From: Climacium dendroides
Lineage: Eukaryota; Streptophyta; Bryopsida; Hypnales; Climaciaceae
NCBI GenBank assembly: GCA_950106755.1
Contig: OX467082.1
Coordinates: forward strand, 30,194,001 to 30,258,000
Length of the DNA: 64,000 nucleotides
Reading direction: 5' to 3'
Position numbers and translations under genes: made by a program
The notes under the pieces: generated by a model
The model's database searches: none
What the model saw: the letters and a program-made list of their open reading frames with translations, nothing else
Told to the model about the DNA's origin: nothing
In this document: positions 1 through 10,825 of the stretch, one piece after another
How positions within the stretch are numbered: position 1 is the first letter of the stretch
Layout: each line of letters starts with the position of its first letter

Positions 1-170
1 GTTCTATACATTTATATACACATGGGAAGCTTTTAATCATTCCATTTCAATAAGTGAGATGAAAGTTATGAGGATTTTTAGTTTGCAAGTAGGTATGGAG
101 TCTTTGCAAATAGGTTTGGACTCCACACGCTTTTGAAAATTCATGACATATTTTGTGAGTAATAGAAAAT
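1..170 (+). repeat. R1 dispersed repeat, fragment
   Basis: This AT-rich stretch resembles 12310-12420, 39600-39720 and 63600-63700. All share an order of modules: a 'tatacatgg'-like start, then 'gatgaaa(a/g)ttatgagga', then 'tttagtttg', then a 'gaatctctactct'-like end. I call the family R1. It has no coding capacity. Positions 171-476 hold nothing recognisable. Confidence 0.55.
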
Positions 171-476
171 TCAAACTCTACTTGCAACCTCTTTCTCTAC
201 ACTTTGCTAATTTTTTTGAACAAATTAAAACTTGACTACATGGCCACACAAAAATCATCGAAACTCTTATATTGTCACTTTTAAGTGCTGCTACCGGCTT
301 ATATGACTGAGAAGGGGGCAACATTTCACTATAATATAGCCACATAGAAGACACAAAAAAACGTTTAACTCTTATATTGATTGTTACCGATTTTTTTTCC
401 CTCATTGGTAACAGTCAAGGATTACTTTGACTTTGAGAATCATCGAGAATCAACTGAACGAGAAAAAGGCAATCAA

Positions 477-947
477 TAGGGGTAGTCACACCTTCTCCAA
501 TGAGCGAAATTTCTTCAAGAATGAGAAAGTAGTGAGAGAAAAAGGGAGCCAATGGGGAGCCCTTGTGCATGAAGGTGTGACACCCCTTTTTGATGTGTCA
601 AGCATGGAGAATGAAAATTGAAGAATGGTTTTACAAGCAACGACACCCAACAACAATGTCTCTTCAAAAGCAATGGCAACACGGTTCAAAAGCAATGGCA
701 ACGCGGTTCAAAAGCAACGCAGGGGTGAAAGGAAGAACACAGGAGGGTGAATTTTTGAAGTCGGAAGATGAAAAAATAACCGGGAAAACTTCTGGACGTC
801 AAATTCTTCAGGGTTGGAGGTGAAGAATGAGATTGGCACATTAACAGGGAATGGTTGTTCCGAAAGTCACGGGCGCCCAACAAAAAGCAACCACGTGGAA
901 CTTCTCTGTTATTTGGACCCGGAATGGAGAAGGTGTGACTACCCCTA
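477..947. mobile_element. MITE-like element with 23-bp perfect terminal inverted repeats
   Basis: Positions 477-499 and 925-947 are perfect inverted copies of each other; the core of the repeat is GGGGTAGTCACACC. TA is the outermost dinucleotide at both ends, so the real element may be 479-945 with a TA target duplication, as in Tc1/mariner-type MITEs. It is under 0.5 kb and has no transposase. A partial third copy of the terminal motif lies near 566-586. The terminal sequence is not one I recognise from a named family. Confidence 0.75.
663..723 (+). repeat. 22-bp tandem repeat inside the MITE
   Basis: The motif TTCAAAAGCAA begins at 663, 685 and 707, an exact 22-bp period over nearly three units. 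It lies in the middle of the inverted-repeat element. No function is apparent. Confidence 0.85.
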
Positions 948-1214
948 ATGTTACATAGAGGATTATCTCCACGGCCACATGCCTTCAAACAAATACTCCA
1001 CGGACAATTCTGTCGGTGCTGACCTTGAACAAGACAACTTTTGCACTAGTCTCAGAGAACTCAGTGAGATAGTTAAGACTTTTTTAAAAATATAATAAGA
1101 ATAATTCACAGCTTTGTAGGCACTTAGATTCCAGCAACAGATATTTTTGTTAGTCAGAACATCCACTCATGCAGAAAGATCAGACTGCCGGCGTGGGGGC
1201 AGGCTCCAGCATGG

Positions 1215-1530
1215 AAGGAGGCGATATTTCTCATGCAGTTGCAATCTGCAGTTCAGCACAGTTCGGCATTAGAAAAATATCAAGAATACTGATAGTACAC
1301 CAATGAGAACCATTTAAACTCCGACTGTCCTGAAATGAATTATGTGCCAGTTCTACGATTTTTTCATGCACGCAAGGAGGCGATATTTCTCATGCAGTTG
1401 CAATCTGCAGTGCAGCACAGTTCGGCATTAGAAAAATATCAAGAATACTGATAGTGCACAATGAGAACCATTTAAACTCCGACTGTCCTGAAATGACAGT
1501 CGGAGTTCTACGAATTTTTCATGCATTTGT
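1215..1530 (+). repeat. 159-bp direct tandem duplication
   Basis: The segment starting AAGGAGGCGATATTTC at 1215 recurs at 1374 and the two units are nearly identical. The second unit differs by a few substitutions, a small deletion near 1460 and a changed end. I see no coding frame shared by both units. Confidence 0.9.
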
Positions 1531-3584
1531 TTAATGACGAAGGAATGTTTAGAAATTATTTTTACATTCATTTTTTTAGGACGGACACGGATTGTACAAT
1601 TGCAAGAAAAAGGGACACAAAGCCAGCACAGGGGGCAACAAGAGGGGTTCCTTTATTGTTCCTTCCAGAAGATCCTCAACCCATCACGAGAGCAAAAGGC
1701 ATCGGAACTGGTCGAACTCAGCCAGGGTATCATCGTGCGCGCTTGGAAGCCAAAGTTGTCGGAAAATTTCCCAATCTTACGTCAAAATTTCATTCCAGCA
1801 TCTGACCAGCTTATTCTGCCCCCCTTGTCAAGAAGAAAAAAGCATCGATCATCAGTTCTGCATGAGATATGTTATTGGTAACCAGCTCTAAATAGTACTC
1901 TGCATGAGGATATTTTATGGGAAGAGGTGCAAGTTCTCGAGAAAACGCAAGGAGGGTAAGTCATGAAAGTCAGTCAGCGTCTCATTGCCACTGAATTTCT
2001 CACAACAGGTGTGGTTCATCGGATTATTAAGCCTTAAAGGACCTTTCCAGTCCCTCCTACGATTCTCGATGCAGTCAATGGTTCCTCGATGGGGCGGGCT
2101 TGTTGTATTCGTACTTGCGCAAGGATCACATATGTTGCATTATGTTGCATTGATGCAACAATTCAAATTTGTTGCACAAGGGAGGTTGTTTGATCCAGAC
2201 GTTGGATCATGTGAAGCCGGAGACACCGCCCGTGTAGAGAGAGTAGCAGTGTCTCGACATTTATCGCTGATGCTGATTATAAAGACGTATTAGATTGGAA
2301 CCAATCCTCCGCTGGACAAAACATTGTCAATATCTTCTGGCTCACCTGTAACTGTACGTATTCTGGAATCACCGGACGATAACATTGAGCGTCGCTGCCA
2401 AGATGCTCCGTATCGAGCATTCTGTAGCAGGTCAGCAGTAATCAAATCTTCATTCTGTAGCTTTGACTTCGGGTCGAAATCTATATCTGCAACACTTCAT
2501 GCTAGTGAGTGAGCCCAAACCAAGTACCTCAATTCCTATGTCGACGGTAACCTAATACATGACTGGCAACATTGCCCTTTGCAGAAGGACCTGAGGTGAG
2601 TTAGCATCAAAGAAGTCTGCTAAGGGTAATGCAGATAATCGTCTTCGCACCAAGTGAGGTTCTTCAGCTGGAGTAAAATACGATTGATGTGAAACAAAAT
2701 TCATGATCCGAAACAAATTCACGCAAACAGAGTTCCTGATGAAGATTCAGCTCAAAGGGAATTCCATCTTCGGGCACCCTCAAAGCGACGATTCAAAAAG
2801 ATTCCTCCGCAGAAAAAAATTCATTGCAGATTCCAGCAAAATTTGCAGAGTCTACAAAGCTCTGGCTTGCCCGTGCTCCAAGAGAACAGTATCAACGATC
2901 AGGTAGCAATTCTATGAAGTTTGCGAGATTTAATGACCACTGGAATAAAAACCAGAACTCCTGTCTTGTACAGATATCCAATCTCGTGCGTTGCTCCCGA
3001 GCTCCATTCCTCTGAAGACAGACAAAATCATCAATAAATTGGTTCTTTCCATGAATTCAAATCTCTCAGCAACAGTCGAGCTAAATGTAACCACTCTTCT
3101 CACCCTCGGATCATACCAGCATTCTCGATTTATCACAGAAATCGATTTTTGCTACAACAATGCAAAATCAAAGATAATCCAGTCAAGGCAAACACACCAC
3201 TAACCAGAAAAAAGAGAAGTCATAAAATGTGGGCATTGATATTGCACCTGCTGCATAAGCAGATGAAAATTGTATCTCTGCTCTGTCTGGCTTGTATAGG
3301 CTAAGGAGCTAGGGTAGACACAGCCAAAAACGGCAGGGCCCGAAAGCGCCACTTGTTCAGGTGGTTCCTGTTAATCAATATGTACCTATACCTATTGCCA
3401 AAGAAGAAATTTTAACATCAATCAATAGATCATCGAAATTTCATAACATTTACATACCGAATCCAAATAACTCATGTTCAGGTGCATTGTAATCCTCTTC
3501 TATTCGCCAACAAGAACATATGAACTATGCTCAACAGTAATTTTGGGTGCCCCTACCTTAGTGATGAAACAACTGCTACAGAAG
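1531..3584. other. Gene-free stretch of moderate GC; no gene recognised
   Basis: This stretch is clearly less AT-rich than most of the window. Open frames of 60-115 codons occur on both strands, but none shows a recognisable domain or a convincing exon chain. It lies 3' of the 195-residue gene, so part could be that gene's 3' UTR or an unrecognised or decayed gene. Confidence 0.5.
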
Positions 3585-4172
3585 TCAAGGGAAATTAATA
3601 TTCTTCGGCCATTTGTCAAAGTCGACAACATCCTTCTTGTTAACATACGCCTGCTGGCGATAAGACTTCGGTCTTTCCGTCACCGGCAACTCATTCCATC
3701 TCTGCGTCAAAACTTTCGCCGCTTTCCTGCCAAGCTCAAAGGGAAGGAAATCCTCTCCACGTAAGTCACGTCGCTCGATCTCCTCCTCCATGGCGTCCAT
3801 TATCATCACCGGATCAAACGCTCGTTCCGTCGCCAAAAAATTCGCACAAGCGTCAGCGCAAGCCTCTGCAATTCTCTTCATCTTTTCAGAGTCGACACCG
3901 TCTTTCTCAAGTTCCAGAGGTAATTTCTCCCGTAACCAGAGAGCCGCATCGTCTTCAACACCACTACTGTCTTCCCCGCTCAGACTCTTCACCCTAACCC
4001 TAATTCGAGCAAGACCAAGCTCCTCAATAACACGAGGAGGCCAACCTTTCAATGCGGAGAATTTCCTTCTGCTTCCAAACTGTTCGACACAAAAGGAGTC
4101 CCTGCAAGAGATTGGTCTAGGCAGGCTCAACAGCACAGCAGATGTCGTGATGACGCGCATTGCCATCGCCAT
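3585..4172 (-). CDS. Conserved-looking nuclear gene, 195 residues, probable organelle-targeted protein
   Basis: This is a single-exon frame ending in TGA at 3585-3587. I chose the ATG at 4170-4172. The open frame runs 19 codons further upstream but has no ATG there. The first 35-40 residues (MAMAMRVITTSAVLLSLPRP...) are hydrophobic, serine/threonine/arginine-bearing and poor in acids, as in plastid or mitochondrial transit peptides. The rest is charged and probably helical, with an acidic-basic stretch near residues 75-150 and a lysine/tryptophan-rich tail ending KWPKNINFP. I see no transmembrane segment or catalytic motif and do not recognise the family. A degraded remnant of the 5' half lies at 45000-45120. 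Confidence 0.7.
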   Translation of the reverse strand: MAMAMRVITTSAVLLSLPRPISCRDSFCVEQFGSRRKFSALKGWPPRVIEELGLARIRVRVKSLSGEDSSGVEDDAALWLREKLPLELEKDGVDSEKMKRIAEACADACANFLATERAFDPVMIMDAMEEEIERRDLRGEDFLPFELGRKAAKVLTQRWNELPVTERPKSYRQQAYVNKKDVVDFDKWPKNINFP

Positions 4173-4822
4173 AGTTCGAAACTCCGCAACAGCGTTAGGG
4201 TTTGAGGAAACTGATTCAGAGGTGACCAAAATGACCCTCTAGCAGTGATCCCAGAACTGAACTAGTTTATGGAATTTAGTGCAATATTCTACCTTCAAGC
4301 ATCAACTTTGGCTACCTTGAGAGTGATTAGTATTAAGAAAAATAGAAAAGGAAGGATTTTGCAAGTTATAGAAGATTATGGGAATATTATAACACAAAAC
4401 TAACTAAATAGATACTAATTCAATGTTGAGGAAGTTGCAAATTGGCTATCAAATTGTTTGTTGTAGTCTTGGCTAAAATCTAACTTTTTAAGGATTTTTT
4501 TCAATGTACATCTAGCTACTAAAAATTTTAAGTAGCAATGAAGTGAATTTTGACTAGCTTTGTGATGTTGCCCACTAGCAAGGGTTGTACCTTAATTGTG
4601 TCAAAATAAGCTATTGAACATTGTTCCAATTATTAAATTGATTAATTCTTTTGGTGGATCTTGTTGGAAACTAAAAGAGGATTCCAAAATCTATTCTTAT
4701 GCATTTTGTGGACTTTTGTACATATTAACTATGAATTTTAAAGTGTCAGGAACCAAGCACATCCAAAAAGTGAACCTCAACTCTCTTTAAGGAAGTTGTG
4801 ATATGTTAAGCAATAATTTATA
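4173..4822. other. AT-rich intergenic stretch upstream of the 195-residue gene
   Basis: No gene is visible. About 370 bp of this stretch (roughly 4210-4580) has no counterpart in copy 2. The promoter of the minus-strand gene should lie here, but I see no distinctive element. Confidence 0.5.
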
Positions 4823-5225
4823 GGGTTACATTTCGGTGCAATTAGTTTACTACCTTTAAGAATTGAATATACTAGTTGGAGAACATTCTATCTCTAGTAT
4901 AGCCTAGTAAGGATATTAAGGTCACAATTGGATGTAATCAATTGGATGTAGTTATTTTAGTACCTTCATGAACTGAAGATACTAGTCAAAAAACATTCTA
5001 TTTTCAAAATACCCCAGTAAAAATTCCTAAGGTAACAATCAGAAATCCCTAAGGTCACAATCGAAAATCCCTAAGGTCACAGTCGGAAATTCCTAAGGTC
5101 ACAATCGGAAATTCCTAAGGTCACAATCGGATGCAGTTAGTTTAATACCTTTAGAAATTAAAGATTCCCATTGGAGAACATTATATATTCCTAATACTCT
5201 AGTAAGGATTGCGACAAGTGAAACC
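4823..5225 (+). repeat. Degenerate ~115-bp tandem repeats
   Basis: Three diverged units share the order 'ttagttta(c/a)taccttt', 'gaagata', 'gagaacatt', 'ctagtaagga' and 'aaggtcacaatcgga'. They begin near 4823, 4940 and 5130. Copy 2 has three comparable units at about 45395-45690. Confidence 0.75.
5021..5130 (+). repeat. 22-bp minisatellite, five units
   Basis: Five contiguous 22-bp units of the form AAATTCCTAAGGTCACAATC plus two bases start at 5021, 5043, 5065, 5087 and 5109. They are an expansion of the boundary motif between two of the ~115-bp units. Copy 2 has no such expansion. Confidence 0.93.
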
Positions 5226-5230
5226 ATTGG

Positions 5231-7777
5231 ATGAATGATTTTCAAAAAAATTATACAAATAAAATTGCAAAATAATTGTGATATATTTCTTGATGATCTA
5301 AGGTTGTGTCCTTCCAAGGTTAAATGATATTGTTGATAAGTTGAATATTACAAGTAGTTATTTAAAAAAAATTAATATGTTGTAGTATAAATTGTACTTT
5401 ACTTTGCATTGGGATACAAAAGGCCAATTTGTGAATTAAATAAATACCACCATCAATATAGTTATTCATTATTATTCCACATTGTAAAGGAATATTTTTA
5501 GATTGCTATTGGAATTATATAGGGGATTAAGAAAGCTACATTAGAGCATCCCCATTAGTTCTTCTCTATCTGCCCTATCTCCATGTAGATGAAGAAAAAA
5601 CAAATTTAGAAGTAGGAAATGCTCGTATCTACGAGCTAATGTTGTTGTTTTATCAAATATAATGAAAAAAGTGATTTTGAGTTCCCTTAATCCTCCACCC
5701 GGAAATTAAGCCTTGCCTTTTTTAGATTTTTAGGGATGTAAGCCAAAATGGCTTTTTTACCTAGTGGAGAGTTTTTTCATAATTTAGATGAATTGCATCT
5801 GAATAGGGGTAGGGAATCTCCAAGGTGGTGATACTATAAAATAAGAATAATCTAAACTTAAAATTCAAAATGGGAATTAGGAAGCTATGTCATTTCGTTT
5901 TAACCCCTAAAATGTATCTATTATTTTAAAAAATTGAGTTCAACAAATACTTGAGAAAGATTCCTTAATTTGCAATTCTCTTGCTAAAATGAATTTGTGA
6001 ACTCACCAAGTGAAATTACACTCAATGACCAAAAAGTCTACAATGAAATTCCTACCTTAATGACCTAAGTGACCATAGCAAGTTATTCTAGTGATCACAA
6101 TGAAATCTACACATAAATGTTTTACATTGTTAAGAATAGAATCAATTGTTAATAGCTTTCATTGTTTTGGAAAAATAGCGTGTGAGTTCTATGTTTAGAT
6201 AGACTCTAAATCCCGCTTGTAAAGTCGGAAAAGGGCTCGGCCTCTTCCAATACAAAGACTTTCGTGGCGAAGGAGCACATTCCCCATACAACATTCCAAA
6301 CACCCTTAGTACCGTCGCCACCTTTCGCAACTCGTTTCACCGTGACAAGTTCTGTAAAATACATACACAATTCGAAGGTCATACCGCATCTCCATGTTCC
6401 GGAATTTGCAGAAACCTTGCAAGCTCACATTAAGCGCACATTCCACTCCGATCCTGTCTGCCTCCGTTTCTTCAACTTTCACCGTCAATGATATAGTGAT
6501 TCCTCAATAGCTTGGGAGGGGTAGAATTCCCTTGAGCTGTGCGAACCACGATAAACCTCGTGGAGCTTCTAGAAGATCTTCCAATCTCGCTGTCTCGATA
6601 GAATTCGAACAGTCAACTGGAATGGTGATCTGGGGTTCACTTCAGTCGATGATCCCTTCCTCTGCCTAAGTTCCTGTCTAACGATGCGTACACGAAACAG
6701 ACATTCATATGGGAATTCTTTGAACAGAGATATTGTGGTTTTCAGAAATGTGTCCTTACTAATTCAGGAGTAATTATGCGCACGATAGGTGACAAAAACG
6801 GAGAGATCTAGTATGTGCTCCAATCGCCATCCCTGAATATCAGGCAACTGCTTCTCAAGTGTGACACACATCCACATTAATAAACGACCAACTGACATTG
6901 GGTAACGCTGCAAGCTCAATGCAGAACTGCATGCTGATTTAGATCATTGAGAGGTATGCTACCTTCTCAAAAAATCACGAGACTGAAGGACAAGTTAAAA
7001 CTCACTGCGAGATCTGAGAAAGAGATGAGGTCAACGGAATGTATCTCTGCCGCTGCTCAAAGCCCAAGTCGAAACCAAAAGTGTGAACCTCAGAGTGCTC
7101 AAAGAGAAATCCGCGTCAGACAGAAATTCTCGAACATAGATGATTGTCGGCAAAATCCCACAACAGACGTAAACAGCACGTGGCAGACGGTTTACCCCGC
7201 AGTGCACTCGGCCTTGCGAATCCCTTTGTCCTGGGATTTTGCCCGATCCCAGCATCATCAAATATAAACCGTGAGTTCAGTACAATTAGGATCCAAGTCT
7301 AGAACTTAAGCAAGTACATCAGCTATAGACGATACCACTTCTCAGTCGCCATGTCTCAAATTGTAGGTCAATGAATCCATGTCACGATCGCGATACAGGG
7401 CAAACTGTCAACACCTTATGCAGGGCAGGAAGCCGCACCAATCACATCCACAACGCAAGCATATTAATACGAACAGATGTAAGGAAATTCACACTATGAT
7501 TGCTATATATCCAATTGAACAACGGTAAGAACAGTTGCACCATTCGAGCAGCAACTTAAAGTATGTTCCACAACATTGAAATCCTAACTATGGCATGATA
7601 AGAGTCTATACGCTCACATCGAGGTTCGCATCTTACATCGGAACTCTTATTACGTAAGAATTAATTATCCATGTACTACTTGGCTCCAGACATCGGCATA
7701 TCAATTTCGCTTCCATCTATTTCGCTGAAAGGCCAAATGGGTCAAGCAATGTGGTTATGCCCGGAGAACATATTCGG
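5231..7777. other. 3' flank of the bHLH gene; no gene recognised
   Basis: 5.2-6.14 kb is AT-rich and diverged from copy 2. From about 6.14 kb the GC content rises and the match to 46.64-48.26 kb becomes good. On the minus strand a frame corresponding to 47002-47430 of copy 2 can be followed here, but it is interrupted by TGA. Part may be 3' UTR or a decayed gene. Confidence 0.5.
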
Positions 7778-10216
7778 TCACCCATGGTGCTCTCGGTCGG
7801 AAGAAGACGAAGGGAAGTTATCGACAATGCCTTGCAACACATGGTGCAGATTGTCGCGTAGCAGGATTGCATATGAGCTAGCCTGAATCCAAGTCCAACA
7901 TTCACGTTCCAATCAGTCTCGACTCTTGAACGCATATTGAACGCAAGTCTAGATTGGATTAATGCAAATCTTATGCACAATACATAGAATGGCATGCAAT
8001 CCATCACACACATGGATGGATTAATTAGTGCAGTACCTGACAGTGCAACGAATATATGTGTGTGTTGCTGGTAGTGATGATCGAAGCAAACAAAACCTCC
8101 AAGTGGTGATCCTGGATGGCAATGATCATGGGCTCAAGCAGGGCGAATGCTCGGCCCAAGTATGGAGAGCTTACAGTCAATGAGTAGGTTCCGTCGCAAT
8201 AGTGAATTGCCACGTTTGTGCCCACGAATGATGCCAAACCGGAATAACTCTCCACCGGTGGCAATGTAGTGACCGCCGTCAATGCCGAGGGATCATGAGT
8301 GTAATCCACACAAGTGTAGCCCTTCCTCGTCAAGAGCCGTGCCACTGAGGTGTCCATGTGTTGAATTCTTTGGTTTACATTGCATAATGCTTCCACCACC
8401 TGCTCGGAGTGCTGGAGTTGTTGCTCCAGCATTCTGATCTCGTTTTCAGTACGTTTGATGAGGTTGGTCATGTCCAGTAGTACAGTTGCATTATCGGTCC
8501 GGGTCTACACCATGCCAACAAATTCCATGTTAGTCGAGGACATCCATCCACAGGCATGAAATGAAATGCATGCATTGCACTGACTCTGTCGTTTCGGAAG
8601 TCCCAAAATGTCGGATTAGGTTACCTTTCTTGCGGCCGGGGGGAGAAGGCTGCGCATGGAGGCGTACAACTCATTCATGATCTGCCGTTTTCTGCGCTCT
8701 GATTTCATGTGGTTCTGGCGACACGTCTCGATTCGGCCCAGCATAACCTCGGCAAGGTTCATGGTCGAGGGTGGTGCATCTGGGGTTGGGGCAGGTCGAA
8801 TCTGACGAAGCTTCCCAACGGTTGCCTGGCGTCTCTGAGGGAGCCGATTCCGTGGCACCCTACCTCGCCCCGCTATCGCTCTTCGTGCTGCAACAATATT
8901 CGAATGGTTTGCTGGAGCGAAGTGTGCTGATTCGTCATGAATAAGAGCAGAGTTTGGCAAAGCACTGGTGGCTGGTGACTGCGTCAGAGAGTCGAAGGGT
9001 GTGATGTTCGCCGTGGGAGCTGCCTCGACGATGTTCGGGACGATGGCTGTGATGACATTTGAGATCAGAGAAGACTCGTTGCTCGGTGAGGAATGGAATG
9101 GCGCACTGCCTAGCAGCTGCAGCTGCATGTCCCTATCAAGATGAGTGAGCGGCTGCTCCGGGCTCTGTTGGTGCCAGTGTCCAAATGGAAAGCTCTGGGG
9201 AGGAATCGCGGAGTGGTGATTCATCTCGCCTAATGGCAGTAGTGACCGTTGGTACAGTTGCTCTGGAGGAAATAGAGAAGAGGCATTCTCCAGGCGTTGA
9301 TCCTGCTCGCGTGGAACGAGTTGATGGAACATGTGTAACTCCTCTGCCTCTTGAAGGGGCACGATCTCAGCCAACGAACTCATGGCCTCAGGGCCTAGAC
9401 AGAGCGGTGTCGGGAAGTGGTCGTCTGCTGCTGGTGGTGCTGGTGGTGCAGCGCTGAGTGCGTTCGAGGTCGGATTACGTCCACCACCTGAAATTCAAAG
9501 GCCAACTAAAACCAGTCAGGCAATGGTAACAGCTTGCAAGCATGCTATTTTTTGTCCAACGATACTGGCGCAGATAGTCGCAGAACTACACACTAAGAAA
9601 TCGGGTACATACAGAGTGATAGAACAATAGATAAGCACGCTTAAATGGATAGAAGAACTCAGCACAATTGAACAGGTTTGCTGAAGCCGATTGCCTGCAC
9701 CCAAATCAACCAAAAAAGTGACGCCGGATCACAGCGCAGAATTGATGCTCTGAACTTACATGTCAGTACGCTAGCAAGTGATCCGTCGGACTGAAAGGGT
9801 GAGGCGCGGATGCTCTCGGATGATTGATTCCCAAACTCAAGAGGGAAGACGGTCTGCAAGTTCGCAGCACCATCGTCAACACTCTCCGGTCGCTGAGTCC
9901 CATCGAATTCTGCGAAGGTGAGGACGTCGAAGTCAGTTCCACTCGGCTGCAGACCCATGCATGTGGGCTGGTGCACATCCAAGCCGTCTGCAAGACAACC
10001 AGGCTGCACCTCGGGCTGCACCTCAACCCCAGACGATGGTACCAAAGATGATCCCCTGATATCACTTGGTGCGTCGAGGTGAATGCCGTTATGCTGAATC
10101 CAGGCGATGGAAGCTGCAACTGGGCCATTGACAGGCGACCTGACTCTTCGTCTCTCTCTTCTCACAGGCACACCGCGACGAGCACGAGACACTTCGTTGC
10201 GGGGAGTACGTGCCAT
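7778..10216 (-). CDS. bHLH transcription factor with C-terminal ACT-like domain, 630 residues, four exons (copy 1)
   Basis: Exons on the minus strand are 10216-9760, 9487-8625, 8504-8037 and 7882-7778. All introns are GT-AG, the first with donor GTAAGT, and the frame is continuous. I start at the ATG 10216-10214 because the frame upstream of it offers only GTG. Residues 1-410 are low-complexity and rich in Q, S and P. The basic region starts at Asn411 (NHMKSERRKR) and holds His412, Glu416 and Arg420, the residues that read G-box/E-box DNA. Helix 1 ends at LRSLLPP-like residues. Intron 2 falls in the loop, and helix 2 (TRTDNATVLLDMTNLIK) runs into a leucine-rich coiled coil. Residues about 537-620 show strand-helix-strand-helix order typical of plant ACT-like dimerisation domains. 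Exon 4 supplies the last helix (LLRDNLHHVLQGIVDNF). If exon 3 read through instead, the protein would end at 8025 with 599 residues. This should be a nuclear regulator; subfamily not assigned. Confidence 0.88.
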
Positions 10217-10363
10217 CGTGCAATTAATCACTTAGAAAACGAAACACTCAACTCAAAGTAACACTCGCTCAAGCCAACTTGAATCGCCTCCAGAGGCTGA
10301 TCAAAGCAAAGACTAGACAGACAGGGCTCGAATGCAAGTGCTTAACCGGAAACCTCCTCGCTC

Positions 10364-10372
10364 TATGTATAG
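10364..10372 (-). promoter_or_regulatory. Candidate TATA box of bHLH copy 1
   Basis: On the minus strand this reads CTATACATA, about 150 bp upstream of the ATG. The same sequence stands at the same place in copy 2 (about 50847-50855). The spacing suits a core promoter with a short 5' UTR. Confidence 0.45.
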
Positions 10373-10439
10373 TTCTCTCCGATCTTATTCCCGAGGGTTC
10401 GTAACTGCTTCAGCAACGTGTTTGAGAATGAAATTCGTG

Positions 10440-10825
10440 AGTTGGAGCTGAGTCGTGGCGCCTGATACGTACTGATCGAGTCATCAATTAAGACCTCAGA
10501 ATCGCAATTGGCGGTCCGTTTGGATGCTTGGGGATCGAGCTGCCTGCAGCAACAGCGAGTCCGGCTGGGCCCGCGCTAACGTCCTTGCGGTCTCAGCGCA
10601 CCAGTCGATCGCCTCGATTCGGTGGCTTCTATCGCCATCAGCCTGGTCAAGAAGGCAGCAGCCGACGAAGGGCCCCAACTAGCGAAGCGATGCGCGCCGC
10701 CCGTCAGGTACAGTCGTTTCATAATTCATCACAGTTGTCGCAGGTCGCACTCGAGTTCACTTTGCGTACGTGTTGGGTTTTCTCGATAGGATACGTCGAT
10801 GCGTCGCTGGGTACCGTGGGTTAAT
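10440..10825. other. GC-rich conserved block upstream of bHLH copy 1
   Basis: This is the most CpG-rich stretch nearby and is well conserved in copy 2 (50920-51305). An open frame of 98 codons on the plus strand (10528-10824, opening with TTG) is preserved in both copies. Short frames on the minus strand are also present. I recognise no domain. It could be promoter, 5' leader or a small divergent transcript. Confidence 0.5.

Noticed and set aside
1521..1891. Overlapping frames of 94-115 codons as a protein gene
   Set aside because: Three frames are open over the same bases, none has a domain, and no splice partners were found.
7717..8013. Minus-strand frame of about 99 codons right after the bHLH exon 3, also open in copy 2
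   Set aside because: It overlaps exon 4 in another phase and the intron. The exon 4 reading joins in phase at GT-AG sites and completes the ACT-like fold, so I prefer it.
10528..10824. 98-codon plus-strand frame upstream of the bHLH gene as a gene
   Set aside because: It opens with TTG, lacks an ATG and has no recognised domain. I kept it only as part of a conserved block.
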